Source of the DNA: Dermatemys mawii
Taxonomy: Eukaryota > Chordata > Testudines > Dermatemydidae
DNA: 64,000 nucleotides
Direction: 5' to 3'
Assembly (NCBI GenBank): GCA_007922305.1
Contig: ML677472.1
Location: 551,814-615,813, forward strand
In this document: positions 1 to 11,342 of the stretch, in pieces
Layout: every line of letters begins with the position of its first letter
Numbering within the stretch: position 1 is the stretch's first letter
Notes under the pieces: generated by a model
What the model saw: the letters and a program-made list of their open reading frames with translations, nothing else
The model's database searches: none
Told to the model about the DNA's origin: nothing
Position numbers and translations under genes: made by a program

Positions 1-283
1 GAAGGGGCGGAGTTGGAGTGGGAACTTTGATGAAGGGGGTTGAACTAGGGGAGAAGAGGAGGCAGAGTTGGGGTAGGAACTTTGTGGACGCAGTTTGAAG
101 GGGACAGGAAAGGGGTTGGAAGAGGCAGAGCAAGAGTGGAGTGTGAGTGCAGCCCAGTCCAGGAGGGTTCTGTAATAGAAGTAAATCTAAGTTCCTGTTT
201 GGTCCTTTGAGTGAGGTGCATTATTAAGTGAATATATTTTATTAAAACTGCTTGGAAATGACTTCATCAAAAAAAGAACATTA
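1..283. other. G/A-rich non-coding stretch before hAT exon
   Basis: This is purine-rich sequence with loose repeats of a GGGG-AGTTGGGG-type unit and no credible open frame. It runs straight into the hAT zinc-finger exon, so it is probably the 5' leader of the same hAT element. That link is inferred from position only. Confidence 0.35.
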
Positions 284-432
284 ATGGAAGAAAAGAGAGT
301 TTTCCAAGACAAATGGGAAAATTTATATTTTTTCACAGAGGTAAAAGATAAAATTCAATGCCTTATTTGTCAGCAAACGATCGCTGTTCCCAAGGAGTAT
401 AACGTGCGTCGGCACTACGACTCAATGCACTG
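284..432 (+). pseudogene. hAT transposase N-terminal zinc-finger exon, truncated
   Basis: About 50 codons from the ATG at 284 encode the start of a hAT-type (ZBED5/GTF2IRD2-like) transposase. In order they show an FQDKWENLYFF segment, then CLIC (a C-x2-C pair), then RRHYDSMH (an H-x4-H pair), which together form a BED/C2H2-like zinc finger. In the family this finger binds DNA and is followed by a large DDE/dimerisation region of more than 500 residues. Here the similarity stops after the CEKY segment, and the frame runs into unrelated AT-rich sequence with a stop at 511. The dimerisation and catalytic parts are absent, so this is a relic. The assignment uses remembered motif patterns and would need a protein search to confirm the exact subfamily. 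Confidence 0.6.
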
Positions 433-534
433 TGAAAAATATTTTTTAACTATACTTTTTTATCATTGTATGTGTAACACTGAGGCTGAGTATGAGCCTC
501 AGATTTGTTAGGTGATGGAGTAGTTCACCTAAGG

Positions 535-880
535 CAGGGGTCTCAAACATGTGACCCGTGGGGTTATTTTCTGTGGCCAGCCAAGCTCCCCATGCCCCTT
601 CTCTCCCCACCCCCTTAATTTTCTGCAGCTGCCAAGCTCCCTGTGCCCCCCACCTCCTCCCTGCCTACCTCCAGGCGCTTAGTACTTTCCAGGAGGGAGG
701 GGGGAGGAGCGAGGAGCTGCACGCTCAGGGGAGGAGGTGGGGCAGGGGTGGGACCTCATAGAAGGGGTGGGGTGGGGATGGGGCTGGGGGCAGCGAGGGG
801 GGCATGTCAGTGATGCGGCCCTCGAGCCAATGAGCTAGTCCTCATGTGGATCTCGTGGTCATTTCAATTTGAGATCCCTG
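535..880. mobile_element. hAT MITE, CAGGGGTCTCAAA termini
   Basis: The left end reads CAGGGGTCTCAAAC and the right end, reverse-complemented, reads CAGGGATCTCAAAT, so there are about 13-bp terminal inverted repeats with one mismatch. The interior is C-rich then G-rich and non-coding. No clean 8-bp target duplication is visible (ACCTAAGG against CTCTAGTC). It abuts the 3' part of the next CR1. Confidence 0.6.
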
Positions 881-881
881 C

Positions 882-1474
882 TCTAGTCCAACCCCCTGCT
901 CAAAGCAGGACCAATCCCCAACTAAATCATCCCAGCCAGGGCTTTGTCAAGCCTGACCTTAAACACCTCTAAGGAAGGAAATTCCACCATCTCCCTAAGT
1001 AACCCATTACAGTGCTTCAGCAACCTCCTAGTGAAAAAGTTTTTCCTAATATCCAATCTAAACCTTCCCCACTGCAACTTCAGACCATTGCTCCTTGTTC
1101 TGTTATCTGGTACCACTGAGAACAGTCTTAGACTCTTTGGAACCCTCTTTCAGGTAGTTGAAAGCAGCTATCAAATCTTCCCTCAGTCTTCTCTTCTGTA
1201 GACTAAACAATCCCAGTTCTCTCAGCCTCTCCTCATAAGTCATGTCCTCCAGGCCCCTAATCATTTTTGTTGCCCTCCTCTGGACTCTTTCCAATTTTTC
1301 CACAACCTTCTTGTAGTGTGGGCCCCAAAACTGGACACAGTACTCCAGATGAGGCCTCACCAATGTCAAATAGAGGGGAACAATCACGTCCCTCGATCTG
1401 CTAGTGATGCCCCTACTTATACAGTCCAAAATGCCATTAGCCTTCTTGGCAACAAGGGCACACTGTTGACTCAT
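882..1474 (-). mobile_element. CR1 LINE 3' fragment, 5'-truncated
   Basis: Reading the minus strand from 1474 gives the end of CR1 ORF2, beginning [15 protein letters not shown] and running on through the thumb region ([35 protein letters not shown]). The last part, down to about 922, is in another frame, so one frameshift is present. The 3' UTR (AAAGCAGGACC segment) is recognisable, but the terminal CR1 tail is missing where the hAT MITE sits. No function remains. Confidence 0.85.
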
Positions 1475-1522
1475 AAGGACATGGGACTCAATAAGAAACA
1501 GTTAGAGAGGGCAATGTAATTA

Positions 1523-1894
1523 CAGCTGAACTTCAGAGTTACCAACACCTTGGGAATGGAGGTTGTTCATAACTCTTAATAAAATGTTATGATTGCTCTT
1601 TCAAAAGTTTACAACTGAATATTGATTTAATACAGCTTTGAAATTTTACTATGCAGAAGAAAAGTGCTTCTTTTAACCATTTTAATTTAAAGGAAACAGA
1701 AACAGTTTCCTTACCTTGTCAAATCTTTTTTTAAAACTTTCCCTATATTTTAGTAGTTTACATTTAAAACAGTATTCGCTTTTTATTTTTTTTTTGGTCA
1801 CTGCTGTCTGGTTGCGTACTTCTGGTTCAAAATGAGGTGTGTGGTTGACCAGTCAGTTCATAACTCTAGTATTCATAACTCTAAGGTTCTATTG
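1523..1894. mobile_element. Tc1/mariner-type MITE with TA duplication
   Basis: The ends are inverted copies: the left is CAGCTGAACTTCAGAGTTAC and the right, reverse-complemented, is CAATAGAACCTTAGAGTTAT. The element is flanked by TA on both sides (1521-1522 and 1895-1896). The 372-bp interior is AT-rich and non-coding. It resembles the pogo/Tigger-derived MITEs with CAGTAGAACC-type ends. It may sit inside the start of the older CR1 that resumes at 1897. Confidence 0.7.
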
Positions 1895-1896
1895 TA

Positions 1897-3153
1897 ATGC
1901 CAATCAACAAGGGTTTATGGAAAACAGATCCTGTTAAACTCACTTGATTTTTTTATAAGATTACAGGTTTGGTTGATAAATGTAATAGTGTTGATGTAAT
2001 ATACTTAGACTTCTGTAAGGCATTTGACCTGGTACTTCACAACATTCTGATTAAAAAACTAGAATGATATAAAATTAAGATGGCACACATTAAACACACT
2101 AAAAGCTAACCAACTTATAGGTCTCAAAGTGTAACTGTAAACTGGGAATTGTCATTAAGCAGGTGTGTTTCTAATGGAGTCCTACACGGATCTGTTCTTA
2201 GCCTAAAGTTATTCAACATTTTTATCAATGATCTGGAAGAAAACATGAAATCATCCCCAATAAAGTTTTCAGATGACACCAAAATTGGGGGAGTGGTAAA
2301 TAATGAAGGGGACAGGTTAGTGATTCAGTCCAATCTAGACCACTTGGTAAACTAGATGCACACAAGCAATATGTGTTTTAATACAAATAAATGTATACAT
2401 CTAGAACAAAGGATGTAGGCCATAATTACAGAATGCGGGGCTCTATCCTGGGAAGCAGTGACTCTGAACAAAATTTGGGGGTAGAGTGGATAATCAGCTG
2501 AACATGAGCTCACAGTGTGTCGCTGTGGCCAAAACAACTAATGCGATCTTGGCTTGCAAAAGCAGGGGAATCTTGAGTAGAAGTAGAAAGTAGAAGTAGA
2601 AAGGTTATTTTACCTCTATACTTGGTGTTGATGCATCAGCTACTGGAATAATGTGTGCAGTTCTGGTGCCCATATTTCAAGAAGGATGCTGATAAATTGA
2701 AGAGGGTTCAGAGATGAGCCACAAGAATGATTAAGGGATTAGAAAACTTGCTGTATAAATCTCAAAGAGCTCAATCTATTTAGCTTAACAAACAGAAGTT
2801 TAAGGAGTGACTTGATTGCAGTCTGTAAGTATCTATATGGGGAATAAATATTTATAATGGCCTTCTCAATCAAGCAGAGACAGGTGTAACATGATCCAAT
2901 ACCTGGAAGTTAAAACTAGACAAATTCAGACTGGAAATAAAGAACAATTTATTAAAAGCAAGAGTAATTAACCATTAGAACAACTTACCATGGTTTTGGT
3001 GGATTCTCCATCACTGACAACTTTTAAATCAACATTGGATGTTTTCTTCAAAAAGCTAAGCTCTAGGAATTATTTGGGGCCAGTTCTATAGCCTGTGTTA
3101 TACAGACTAAATGATCACAATCTAGATTCCCTTCTGGCATTGTAATCTATGAA
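1897..3153 (+). mobile_element. Old CR1/L3-like LINE, degraded
   Basis: Translated pieces show reverse-transcriptase motifs in order: a VDVIYLDFCKAFD-like block near 2000, INDLEEN near 2228, and FSDDTKIGG (a degraded YADD box) near 2270. A thumb-like region follows, then a 3' end of the type CTTCTGGCATTGTAATCTATG near 3150. Frames are broken many times, so the copy is old. Confidence 0.75.
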
Positions 3154-3322
3154 TCATCTACTGTGCCCCTCCTTGCGTGTCCAATATTGTCCCCATTTAC
3201 CCATACCTTTCCACTTCCCCCACTCTGTACTTTGAAGGTTGGATCATTGTTGTTGTCAAAAGGAAAACATATTAAAATCAGGCCCTAGGATTCCTACTCA
3301 GACCACCAAAGTTAGTCCAGCT

Positions 3323-3446
3323 GTGGCTCAGTTTCTTCATCTGTAAAATGGAAATAATGATATGCTGCTCACAGAGGTGTCGTGAAGTTTTATTTGCTAG
3401 TGTTTTAAAGTGCTCTGAGATCCTTGGATGACAGGTGCTATGCACA
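3323..3446 (+). mobile_element. MIR-like SINE fragment
   Basis: It contains the MIR core phrase CTCAGTTTCTTCATCTGTAA, then a GTCGTGAAG segment and an AAGTGCTCTGAGATC 3' segment. It is non-coding and degraded at both ends. Confidence 0.6.
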
Positions 3447-3652
3447 TACAAAGATGCAGGAGACTTGATAGTAACCACTACCCAAGTACTTTCCATAACT
3501 ACTTTTCCTGTTCCATTCAAATGGGACTTCTGTGTTACTTAATTTTTAAGTGCACTGTAAAGGCTGATACATTCCACCGTATTAGCTCTGTATTTTCATA
3601 GAGGCTGGTTTCATGCTTCTGGATCCTAGCTAATACTGTAAGAGCGTCTCTC

Positions 3653-3726
3653 CACACAGAAATTGCACCAATTTAGCTACATCGATTTAGAAAACAGCAA
3701 AGTTAAATTGGTGCAATTTCTGTGTG
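3653..3726. repeat. Palindromic MITE remnant
   Basis: Two perfect 23-bp arms, 3653-3675 and 3704-3726, are inverted copies (CACACAGAAATTGCACCAAT then TTA) around a 28-bp loop. It is probably the folded core of a hAT or Harbinger MITE whose outer ends have decayed. Confidence 0.6.
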
Positions 3727-3824
3727 TAGATGAGGCCTAAATGTTAAAGCCAATCTAAAACAAACTGTTATCAAGGTGTTTTTAGTTTGACATGAAGTGG
3801 GAAGTGACACATTGTCTGTTTCTA

Positions 3825-4028
3825 TAGCTCCTTTCATCTGAGGATCTCTAAGCACTTTACAAAAAGGGGCTGCTATTATTGCTATTGTACAGATAGGGAA
3901 ACTGAGGCACAGAGCAGTGAAGGGATGAGATGAAGGTTTTACAGACAGTCAGTGACAGAGTGAATAAAGAATCCAGGTCTCCTGACTCTCAGTGTCCTAC
4001 ACTAAGTACTAGACAGCATTGCCTCTCT
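3825..4028 (-). mobile_element. MIR-like SINE, reverse orientation
   Basis: The plus strand reads GGGAAACTGAGGCACAGAG followed by CAGGTCTCCTGACTCTCAGT, which is the MIR core in antisense. The 5' flank includes CTAAGCACTTTACAAA. Confidence 0.65.
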
Positions 4029-4626
4029 TGAATTCTTGAGGGCAAGTTTGTTCTCTCCTGAAATTTCTCAGTCTGGTTTGCAGTCCCAAGAAGGTTAAGC
4101 CAAACACTCAAACTTTGGGGTTGTTCTCCTAAACAAGGAGAACTTTTTAGGTACTTACTCATCATTAGCAGAGAACCTTCAACATGGGATCTGTTATAAA
4201 TCAGTGTATTCCTCAGAGTAGTTGCATACCTAGCTTAAAACCTGTATGACCTTTGTTTATTACTTCAGATCCATCCTATTTGAAAATAATTTTGAGGGGG
4301 GAAGAGTAATATTACAAAAATAGCACTAACAATCCATTATCTTCATCATAAAAATTATAGAGAGATTGAAAGTTCCCACTAAGGTACATCTTGTTCTTTC
4401 CTTACCAGACCAGTTCAGGGCTATTCCATATAATACAGTACAGCTGGATGGCAGTATATTATACAGTCCAATTTAAAAGGACTCAAGAGAAAGGCCTTAT
4501 ACAACTCCACTTGGAAGACCATTCCACAGCCTAATAGATCTCAGTATTAGCCATCCCACATGCTGAATGCTTTGAGAAGTGTACCGCTAAGAACACTTCA
4601 GTATTGGCAGATTGATTGACTATATG

Positions 4627-5329
4627 TAAGGCAGAATCCATGACTTCCAGCAACCTCTGTGACTGCAGCCTGCGGCAGTCAGAAACTGCAGGGTCCCCTG
4701 CCATCTGCGGAGGGAGAGAGCTCCTGGGCGTCCTCACCACCTCTGGCAACCCCCAGAGCTTCAAGCCGCCTCAGCTAGTAGTGGTACCTTGCAGCTTCCA
4801 AATGCCATGGGCGGCGGGGAATCCCCGAGCTTCCAACTGCCATGGGTGGTGGGGGCTCCTGGTGCTATGTGTGATGGGGAACCCTGAGCTCCCAACCGCC
4901 GCAGGTGGCAGGGGAACCCCAGAGCTCCTAGCTGCCGCAGGACCCCAGAGCCATGGCGGCAGGGGTATCTCACAGCTCCCTGCTGCCACGGGGGACAGGA
5001 GCACCCCACAGCTCCCAGCCATCATGGGCAGTGGGGGGACCCCTGGAGTTGTATCTTCTGCAGGTGGCAGGGGTCCCACAACTCCCAGCTGTAGGTGGCG
5101 GAGGATCCTGGAGCTCTGACGTCCAACCTGCGGTGGGGGCCCCTGCAGGTTCTAGCTGATGTGCTGCTGCCCCGCGGTAGGCAGTGTAGATACCTGCAGA
5201 TCCCCATTTTGTCACAGATATTGCTAGTAAAAGTCACAGACAGGTCACGGCTTCTGTGAATTTTTCTTTATTGTCTGTGACCTGTCCCTAATTTTTACTA
5301 AAAATGTCTGTGACAAAATCTTAGCCTTA
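4627..5329. mobile_element. Non-autonomous hAT element with perfect 8-bp duplication
   Basis: The 703-bp element begins TAAGGC and ends GCCTTA, and is flanked by identical ACTATATG copies (4619-4626 and 5330-5337). The middle (about 4740-5160) is a GC-rich array of degenerate repeats of roughly 40-50 bp built on CCCAGAGCTCC and GCAGGTGGCAGGGG phrases. The right subterminal part (about 5208-5318) folds into a hairpin from paired GTCACAGA...TCTGTGAC phrases. Open frames inside it are by-products of GC content. Confidence 0.75.
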
Positions 5330-5337
5330 ACTATATG

Positions 5338-6439
5338 AGATGAAAAGATATTTTCATATCTAGTGTCTTTGATTTCTTTAAAACATAGAACTTTGCCCAA
5401 CAGACAAGGTCTTTTATAAACACCTGCATAGTGATGTCCTAATAGAGTGTAGTAAATGCATTTGAGATCCAGGTTGACATATCTAATCAGATTATCCTTA
5501 CTAATAAAAAGAACAGCTGAAGGTACAACATGTCTTTATGGTAACTGCTCACTTCAAAAAAAATCCCAAAATAGTACTGCAATTAGCTTATTCCATTGAA
5601 GAATTTGATCTTGTTTAAGGGCCCCAGCCTAACATCAGCATGAGGCATGGGCCTCTTCCAAAGCAATACTGGTGAAACGTTACTGCAAAGTCTTACCAGA
5701 AATGTTTCAGCAAGTGAAAATATTGCTTGTTGTTCTGGTAAAAGATAAACCCATAGGGCCTGATGATTTGCCAAATTACTGAATTTTGTCAACTCAACTT
5801 AAAATCAATGGGAGCCAGGAGTGGTCAATTCCTCTGAAAAATCCACAGCACCTAATTCATCCCTGTTCTTTTTCTGCTGAAGTGACTTTATACCAGGGGT
5901 GACTTTGAGTGACAGGATCAAATTCTAGCCCCATATACACCCAGACAATCTCACTGAGGTTGGATAGTGTCATTGAGGTTAGAATTTAGCCCATAAAAAT
6001 AAAATGGCTCTGGGCTGTCTGAGTTATATAATAAAACCTGAGATAAAGATAAAAATGTCTTAAAACTCAACTCTTAAGCATCAATCACATCTGAGTGATT
6101 CACAATCATCACTGCTATGTTAACAGGCCAGCAACACGGCTGAGCGCACCATACTGTATTCCACAGCTACCAATCTATATGATCATTCAGAAGAATGAGC
6201 CAGACAGTTCTATACAAAATTCCAGTTCCCTAGGCACTGAATCACCTTTCTGATTTCCAGATCACCACTCAGGGCTGACACAATATGAGGTACATACATC
6301 CCACTGCAGGCATGTGACTGTTCGTGTATCAAGAATGTGTGCATGATGTACAGATTGTAATGGAATTAAATAGTACAATTGGAAAGGCAACCAACTCATT
6401 TATACATTTATATAAGATTTACTATATTAATAATATCCA
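5338..6439. other. No recognisable feature
   Basis: AT-rich unique-looking sequence. I see no coding signature, inverted ends or known repeat phrase apart from isolated short runs. Confidence 0.4.
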
Positions 6440-6660
6440 GCACCTTTTACTGCACTTTATTTATTCAGAGCTCTTTGCAGACATTAACTAATTAATTTCC
6501 CTTTCCTCCCAATACCGCTGGAAGGTAGGTGGATAAATATTATTATCCCCAGTGTACAGATGGGGAAATTAAGGTAGGTAAGTTCAGGAAAATAATTCAG
6601 CATTACCTGACTCTTAGGCCTGCACTCACTCTTCTAGGCCACACTGAATGGCACTATAGA
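6440..6660 (-). mobile_element. MIR-like SINE, reverse orientation
   Basis: The antisense MIR core is visible as ATTATTATCCCCAGTGTACA then GATGGGGAAATTAAGG, with an AGAGCTCTTTGCAGACATTA segment before it. It is strongly diverged. Confidence 0.5.
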
Positions 6661-6845
6661 TGTCTTACTATATGAAACTACAATAACCCAGCTATCGCTA
6701 TACTGGATCACAACAGTGATGCACCCAGTCCAGTATTCTGTCATTGGCTGTAGCCAATACCACATGCTTCAGAGGAAGGTGGAAGAGGCCCATTCAGTAT
6801 GAACATATCCTAAGGACAGGTATCTTCTGAATCTCAGGTAACTAT

Positions 6846-6906
6846 GCCCAGATCTTCAAAGGTACTTAATGGAGTTAGGTGCCTAAACACATTGGAGGAT
6901 CTGGGC
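6846..6906. repeat. Short Harbinger-like palindromic MITE
   Basis: The left end is GCCCAGATCTTCAAAGG and the right end, reverse-complemented, is GCCCAGATCCTCCAATG. The same GCCCA...TTTAGGC layout is seen in the MITE at 7826-7912. Confidence 0.45.
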
Positions 6907-6929
6907 TTATGCTGTAAAGCATGAGTGTT

Positions 6930-7349
6930 TCTACCTCTTGCACATTATTTATACCTCTTGTTCTCATTATTTATGGACATGTCAAATCCTTTTTTGGATC
7001 ATTCCACGCTCTTGATCTTAGTCACACCTAGCGGAAACAAGTTCCACAAGTTTATTATTTATTGCATAAAAAACTATTTCCTTTAATAAGTTTTAAATTT
7101 ATTGCTTTTCAATTTTATTGGACATCTCTTTGTTCTTGTATTATGAGAAGGGATAAATAGGACTATCGGATTTACCTTCTATCCCATTCATTGTGTTGTA
7201 AACCCCTTTCATATCTCCTTTTACACCTCTCATCTCTACGCTCAACAATTTTGATCTTTTCAGTCTTTACCAAAGTCTCCTTATGCCTTTAAATAATTTT
7301 TGTCATCCATTTCAGAGCCCCCTCATTTTCTATCTCCTTTTTTATAGAA
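6930..7349 (-). mobile_element. Possible very old LINE relic
   Basis: On the minus strand a phrase such as GGAGATATGAAAGGGGTTTA resembles the 3' region of L3/CR1-like LINEs (GGAGATATGATAGAGGTCTA type). Frames are destroyed. The call is tentative and rests on one phrase. Confidence 0.3.
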
Positions 7350-7560
7350 GATAACCAATGTATGTTCTATAAAAAAGGAGATAGAAAATGAGGGGGCTCT
7401 AAAATGGGTGACAAAAATTATTTAAAGGCATAAGGAGACTTTGGTAAAGACTGAAAAGATCAAAATTGTTGAGCGTAGAGATGAGAGGTGTAAAAGGAGA
7501 TATGAAAGGGGTTTACAACACAATGAATGAGATAGAAGGTAAATCCGATAGTCCTATTTA
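7154..7560. repeat. Large near-perfect palindrome, 196-bp arms
   Basis: The left arm (7154-7349) and right arm (7365-7560) have equal length, no indels and three mismatches, separated by 15 bp. The spacer with its edge (AGATAACCAATGTATGTT) recurs directly after the right arm near 7564 as AGATAACCAATGCATGTT. It looks like an inverted copy of the left arm inserted beside its source. Confidence 0.9.
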
Positions 7561-7751
7561 TAAAGATAACCAATGCATGTTTATGCATCATTACAGCAGA
7601 TGGTGTCCCACTGATTTATTATAACAGCATTATAATATTTTCAGTGGCATTCACTCCCACATTCATTACATACCCTAACATCCATCTTTGCTGTTTCTGG
7701 CCACCATTGCACAATTATAGTCGTTTAATAATATATTAAATAAGCAGTAAA

Positions 7752-8046
7752 GAGCATTGTCTAGTGGTTAAAGCAGAGGATTCAGAATCAAGATTTCTGG
7801 GGCTCTCATTGGGCGAGAGACTTAGCCCAGCTTCTCAAAGGCATTTAGGCACCTAACTTCCATTAAAATCAATGTAAGTTATTGGAGCCTAAATGCCTCT
7901 GAAGATTTGGGCCTTAGCCTCTCTGTGCTTTAGCTTCCCCATCTGTAAAATAGAGATCATAATACTTATCCAAGGATTAATTCATTAATGTGTGTGAAAC
8001 TTTTAGCTATGCTCAAATAGGAGCTGCTATAATGATGCAAAGGGTG
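7752..8046 (+). mobile_element. MIR-like SINE split by a small MITE
   Basis: The 5' part has a tRNA-like GTCTAGTGGTTAAAGCAGAG segment. The core resumes after the MITE as TAGCTTCCCCATCTGTAAAA. The SINE is interrupted at 7826-7912. Confidence 0.6.
7826..7912. mobile_element. Harbinger-like MITE nested in MIR
   Basis: It is flanked by CTTAG on both sides (7821-7825 and 7913-7917), which contains the TTA duplication expected for Harbinger. The inverted ends are CCCAGCTTCTCAAAGGCATT on the left and, reverse-complemented, GGCCCAAATCTTCAGAGGCA on the right, and they continue into a shared TTTAGGC. Confidence 0.6.
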
Positions 8047-8049
8047 AAC

Positions 8050-8275
8050 AGTGTGGGCTAGTTAATAGAGCCTAGCACTGGGATTGAAAAGCAATGGAGT
8101 CTAGTCCCAGCTGTACTCCTAGACTTCTGGCTGACATTGGGCAAGTCATCTCCTGTTTCTGTGCTTTGGTTTCCCCATCTGTAAAATGGAAATAAAGACC
8201 ATCTCCATAAAGCACTTTGAGATCTACTGATCAAAAGTGTTAAACAAATTATAGGTATTATTATTGTATTAAGAA
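8050..8275 (+). mobile_element. MIR-like SINE, nearly full length
   Basis: The order is a tRNA-like head (GCTAGTTAATAGAGCCTAG), CTAGTCCCAGCTG, CATTGGGCAAGTCATCTCC, TTTCCCCATCTGTAAAATGG, then the tail GCACTTTGAGATCTACTGAT ending in ATTATTATTGTATT. This matches the full MIR-type layout. Confidence 0.7.
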
Positions 8276-10560
8276 TGTCATAAAATTTGCTACAGCAGCT
8301 TGGATCAGTAAACAATCTAGTCCTGTGGCTCAAACGCTGCCAACCACAGGAAGTCAACGCCATGCACCTAAGCAGTTGTCTACAACTGTGTGTCCTAGAA
8401 TCCCTGCACAGTAGCCACGCTTCCCTAATCACTGTGCCCTAGAACAATCATCTCTGTCTACTATGCTTGGGATTAGGGAGCTGGTAAAAGTGTTTTCTCT
8501 GCTCCTGCTGCAATATTACCATTCCACCCAGAAAGACCCTGCTGGATTGTGAGGACAGCGGGCCTACACCAAACACCTCCGACTCCCAGATACTTGCCTT
8601 GGGGACAGCACTGGTGCCATCCCACACTTGAAGGCTGATAATGACACTGATTAAAGAAATCTAAAGTAAAAGGAGAGCTCCGTGACTCCTTGAGGGGTGA
8701 GAGGGCTAGGATACATCCCTGAAAGTCACAGTTCTTAGAACTCAAACAGAACCTGAAGGACACAGTTTGCTGCCAGCCCTTCACAAACCAAACTTTAGGG
8801 TGAGACCCACCAGCATAGCAAACCTGACAGCACAGTCAGGAGAGGAAGGTCACCAAGGGCAAGAGAGCAGGATATGGGTTGGTACTCAGGGTATGGGTTG
8901 CTTCTCATGTCTCAGTGCAGAGACCCCCTCATTGCTCAGTGGCTGACTCAGGCCAGGAGCAGTGCCCTTTCCTTCCTGAGGACTTTTTGGGAAGGAAGAG
9001 GCACTTCTGGACATTGAGAACAAAGTGGCAAGAAATCATTGTGCCCCCTGCCTATCACAAACCCATTTCAATAGGAGGTGAGCATTAGTTGTGGGTCTGA
9101 CCGGTCTCTCACATAACTCAGTCATTCCACACTGAGAAGGGGGCAGAGCACTGTTCATGTAAGACCATAGATTAGAACATTACAGCTGGCACAGGATCCT
9201 CATCAACTCTTCTTTCCCTCCCTGACTGAACCAGTCCCACTTCTAAGATTAGAGTGCACCTGGGTGAGGTAGATTTATTTAAAGTTTGTTGGCTGGTTTC
9301 TGTAGCAGCTAAAGGGGCAGGGTTGCCCTAAGCAAGAAATGCAGGAAAAAGTGCCTCTTTCCTCCAGAAAAGACAGAAGTGCTTCTCTGCTGGCTGGAGA
9401 CAGAGATTATGTTTTGCATCGCAGCCAAGTGCAGAAAACAGGTGAAAAAAAACTACAAGCAGCTTTTATCTAGGGGATCTAGTTACAATGTTTTGCACAG
9501 TTGCCTTGGGAATGCAAAATGACAGGATCACCTGTCTGCAAGGGAGATAGCCAGGACAGAGGCAACTGCTCAGAGCCCATTCTCCACTTACCTGCTGCAG
9601 GAAGAGCCCCAGGAGAAACAACATGAGAGAGAAGGGATTGAAGAAGTAGGAGGGAGCTGCCAGGCTGGGACTTACCTTTTCTGCTGCATTAAGTTGATTT
9701 CATCCAGGCGTCTGGTCCAGGATTTTTCAGTCTGAAACCTGCGCAAAAGAACATTCCAGAGCCTAAGGAGCAGCCCATGATCCCCAGACAGGAACATCCC
9801 CATTGTCCTGTGTTCTCCTTTGTCAGCTGAACTCAGACCTGCTGCTCCATCCTCTTCTTCCTGTGAAGTTTCTTTGTGAATGGCTCTCTACTCCTTCATT
9901 CCAGGAGGGGAGGATGATTGGAGTGGGAGATGGATGCTCCTTCAGAAAATGTCAGTTTGGGAGACAGGTGAATGGTTACAACATTTGGTTGAGGCAGGCA
10001 CCTGGCTGTGTCTCAGAAACAGATACTACCTGCCGGGGAGTTGCTGAGAGCGAAAACACACCCCTCTCTACTAAGTTACCTTCTGATTTAAAGAGATACA
10101 GCTTTATTTGGAAGCCGCTCACACTCCCACATGTCTATTGAGCAATCTCACTTCTAAGCTACGCAGAGCTTCCACTGGATATTTTAAAACTGATAAGAAC
10201 TTTTTTTAAAACAAGTACAAGATGTAAGGAACCTATTGGTATCTACAGGACATATGTGCTCCTCTATGTCTCTCCCTGTACAAGAGGAGAGAATGAGATG
10301 AGGCAGTGTATGGGAAATTTGTCCTAGGCACACAGGCAAACTACTTCAAGCAAATCTGCCCCTTCCTCCACCACCATAGTCACAAACACGTGCTGCAAAA
10401 TCATTTGATGGGACTAGGATGACCACGGGTCATGACCACATTTATGATTCTGTCCCACAGTTCTGGTTGGTAGTATATAAATCAGTGTTTTGTCCAGTTT
10501 GTATACATCCATGCAGACTGTAGAAACTGCCTGTCAGTTGAGCTGGTCGCAATAGCTAAA
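8276..10560. other. No recognisable feature
   Basis: Mixed-composition DNA. Open frames of about 70-120 codons occur (for example 8473-8784 on the minus strand and 9803-10141 on the plus strand) but show no domain, repeat or family resemblance, so I do not call genes. Confidence 0.4.
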
Positions 10561-10620
10561 GCTGGCTGAAATTTTTAAAGAAAATAATTAATTTGCTGAA
10601 AAATGCAGTTTGGGTCAACT

Positions 10621-10667
10621 CAAAACTATTTGTGAATTTTAGCTGAATTCACCAAATAGTTTTGGAC
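10621..10667. repeat. Hairpin in AT-rich MITE-like remnant
   Basis: CAAAACTATTTGTGAATT and AATTCACCAAATAGTTTTG are inverted, nearly perfect arms around a short loop. Surrounding AAATTTTT-rich sequence (10565-10690) resembles hAT MITEs of the AGAGCTGG type, but no ends are visible. Confidence 0.4.
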
Positions 10668-11015
10668 CAAAAATTTGGTCCAAAAGAAGGATTTAGACTC
10701 CATTCACAAAACAGCAAGAAAAGAAATAGCAGAAGGTGAAGGAAGGGGTGGAAGATACTCATCCAGCATGTGGATGATTCAGGTCTAATTCCCCTCCTCT
10801 GTCTGTAGAGAATTCTGCATTACAAAAGAGTACTCTGACCACTGGGCTATTCTGAGGTGTGTTTGTGTGTGGAGGTGTGTCTTTTAATTTCTGTTATTGA
10901 AGCTGTTACATTTTGTATAGATAATTAAATATTTATTGGCACAGGGAATTGAACATGGGCCTCCCGTGTGTGTGCCCTAACATGGGCTATACAGTCATTC
11001 TCACATTCTCTTCTC

Positions 11016-11245
11016 AAAGACATTTAGGCACCTAATTCCCATTGAAATTATGTAAAATATTGGCGCTTAAATGCCTCTGAGGATTTGGGCCTTAGCCTCT
11101 CTATGCTTTAGCTTCCCCATCTGTAAAAAATAGATAATGATACTTATCCAAGGATTACTTCATTAATGTTTGTGAAACTTTTAGCTATGCTTACATGGGA
11201 GCTGCTATAATAGTGCAAAAGATAAACAGTGTGGGGTAGTTAATG
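11016..11245 (+). repeat. Second copy of MIR+MITE composite
   Basis: This stretch matches 7829-8065 at roughly 85-90% by eye, including the same junction (TTTGGGCCTTAGCCTCTCT) where the MITE ends inside the MIR. The shared end is GTTAAT at about 11245. Confidence 0.65.
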
Positions 11246-11342
11246 ACCCAATGACTAGTCATTATCAATATGAATGACTATGAATTGCCACTATGAAAGA
11301 CAATGGAAAGTTATTGGGCTAGGGAAAGTGTGAAAATGATCA

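Noticed and set aside
4616..5237. Frames of 68-167 codons around 5 kb
   Set aside because: They lie inside the GC-rich array of a hAT element and code for Pro/Gly/Ala-rich low-complexity sequence.
8473..8784. 103-codon minus-strand frame
   Set aside because: No domain, no start context or exon signals, isolated in featureless DNA.
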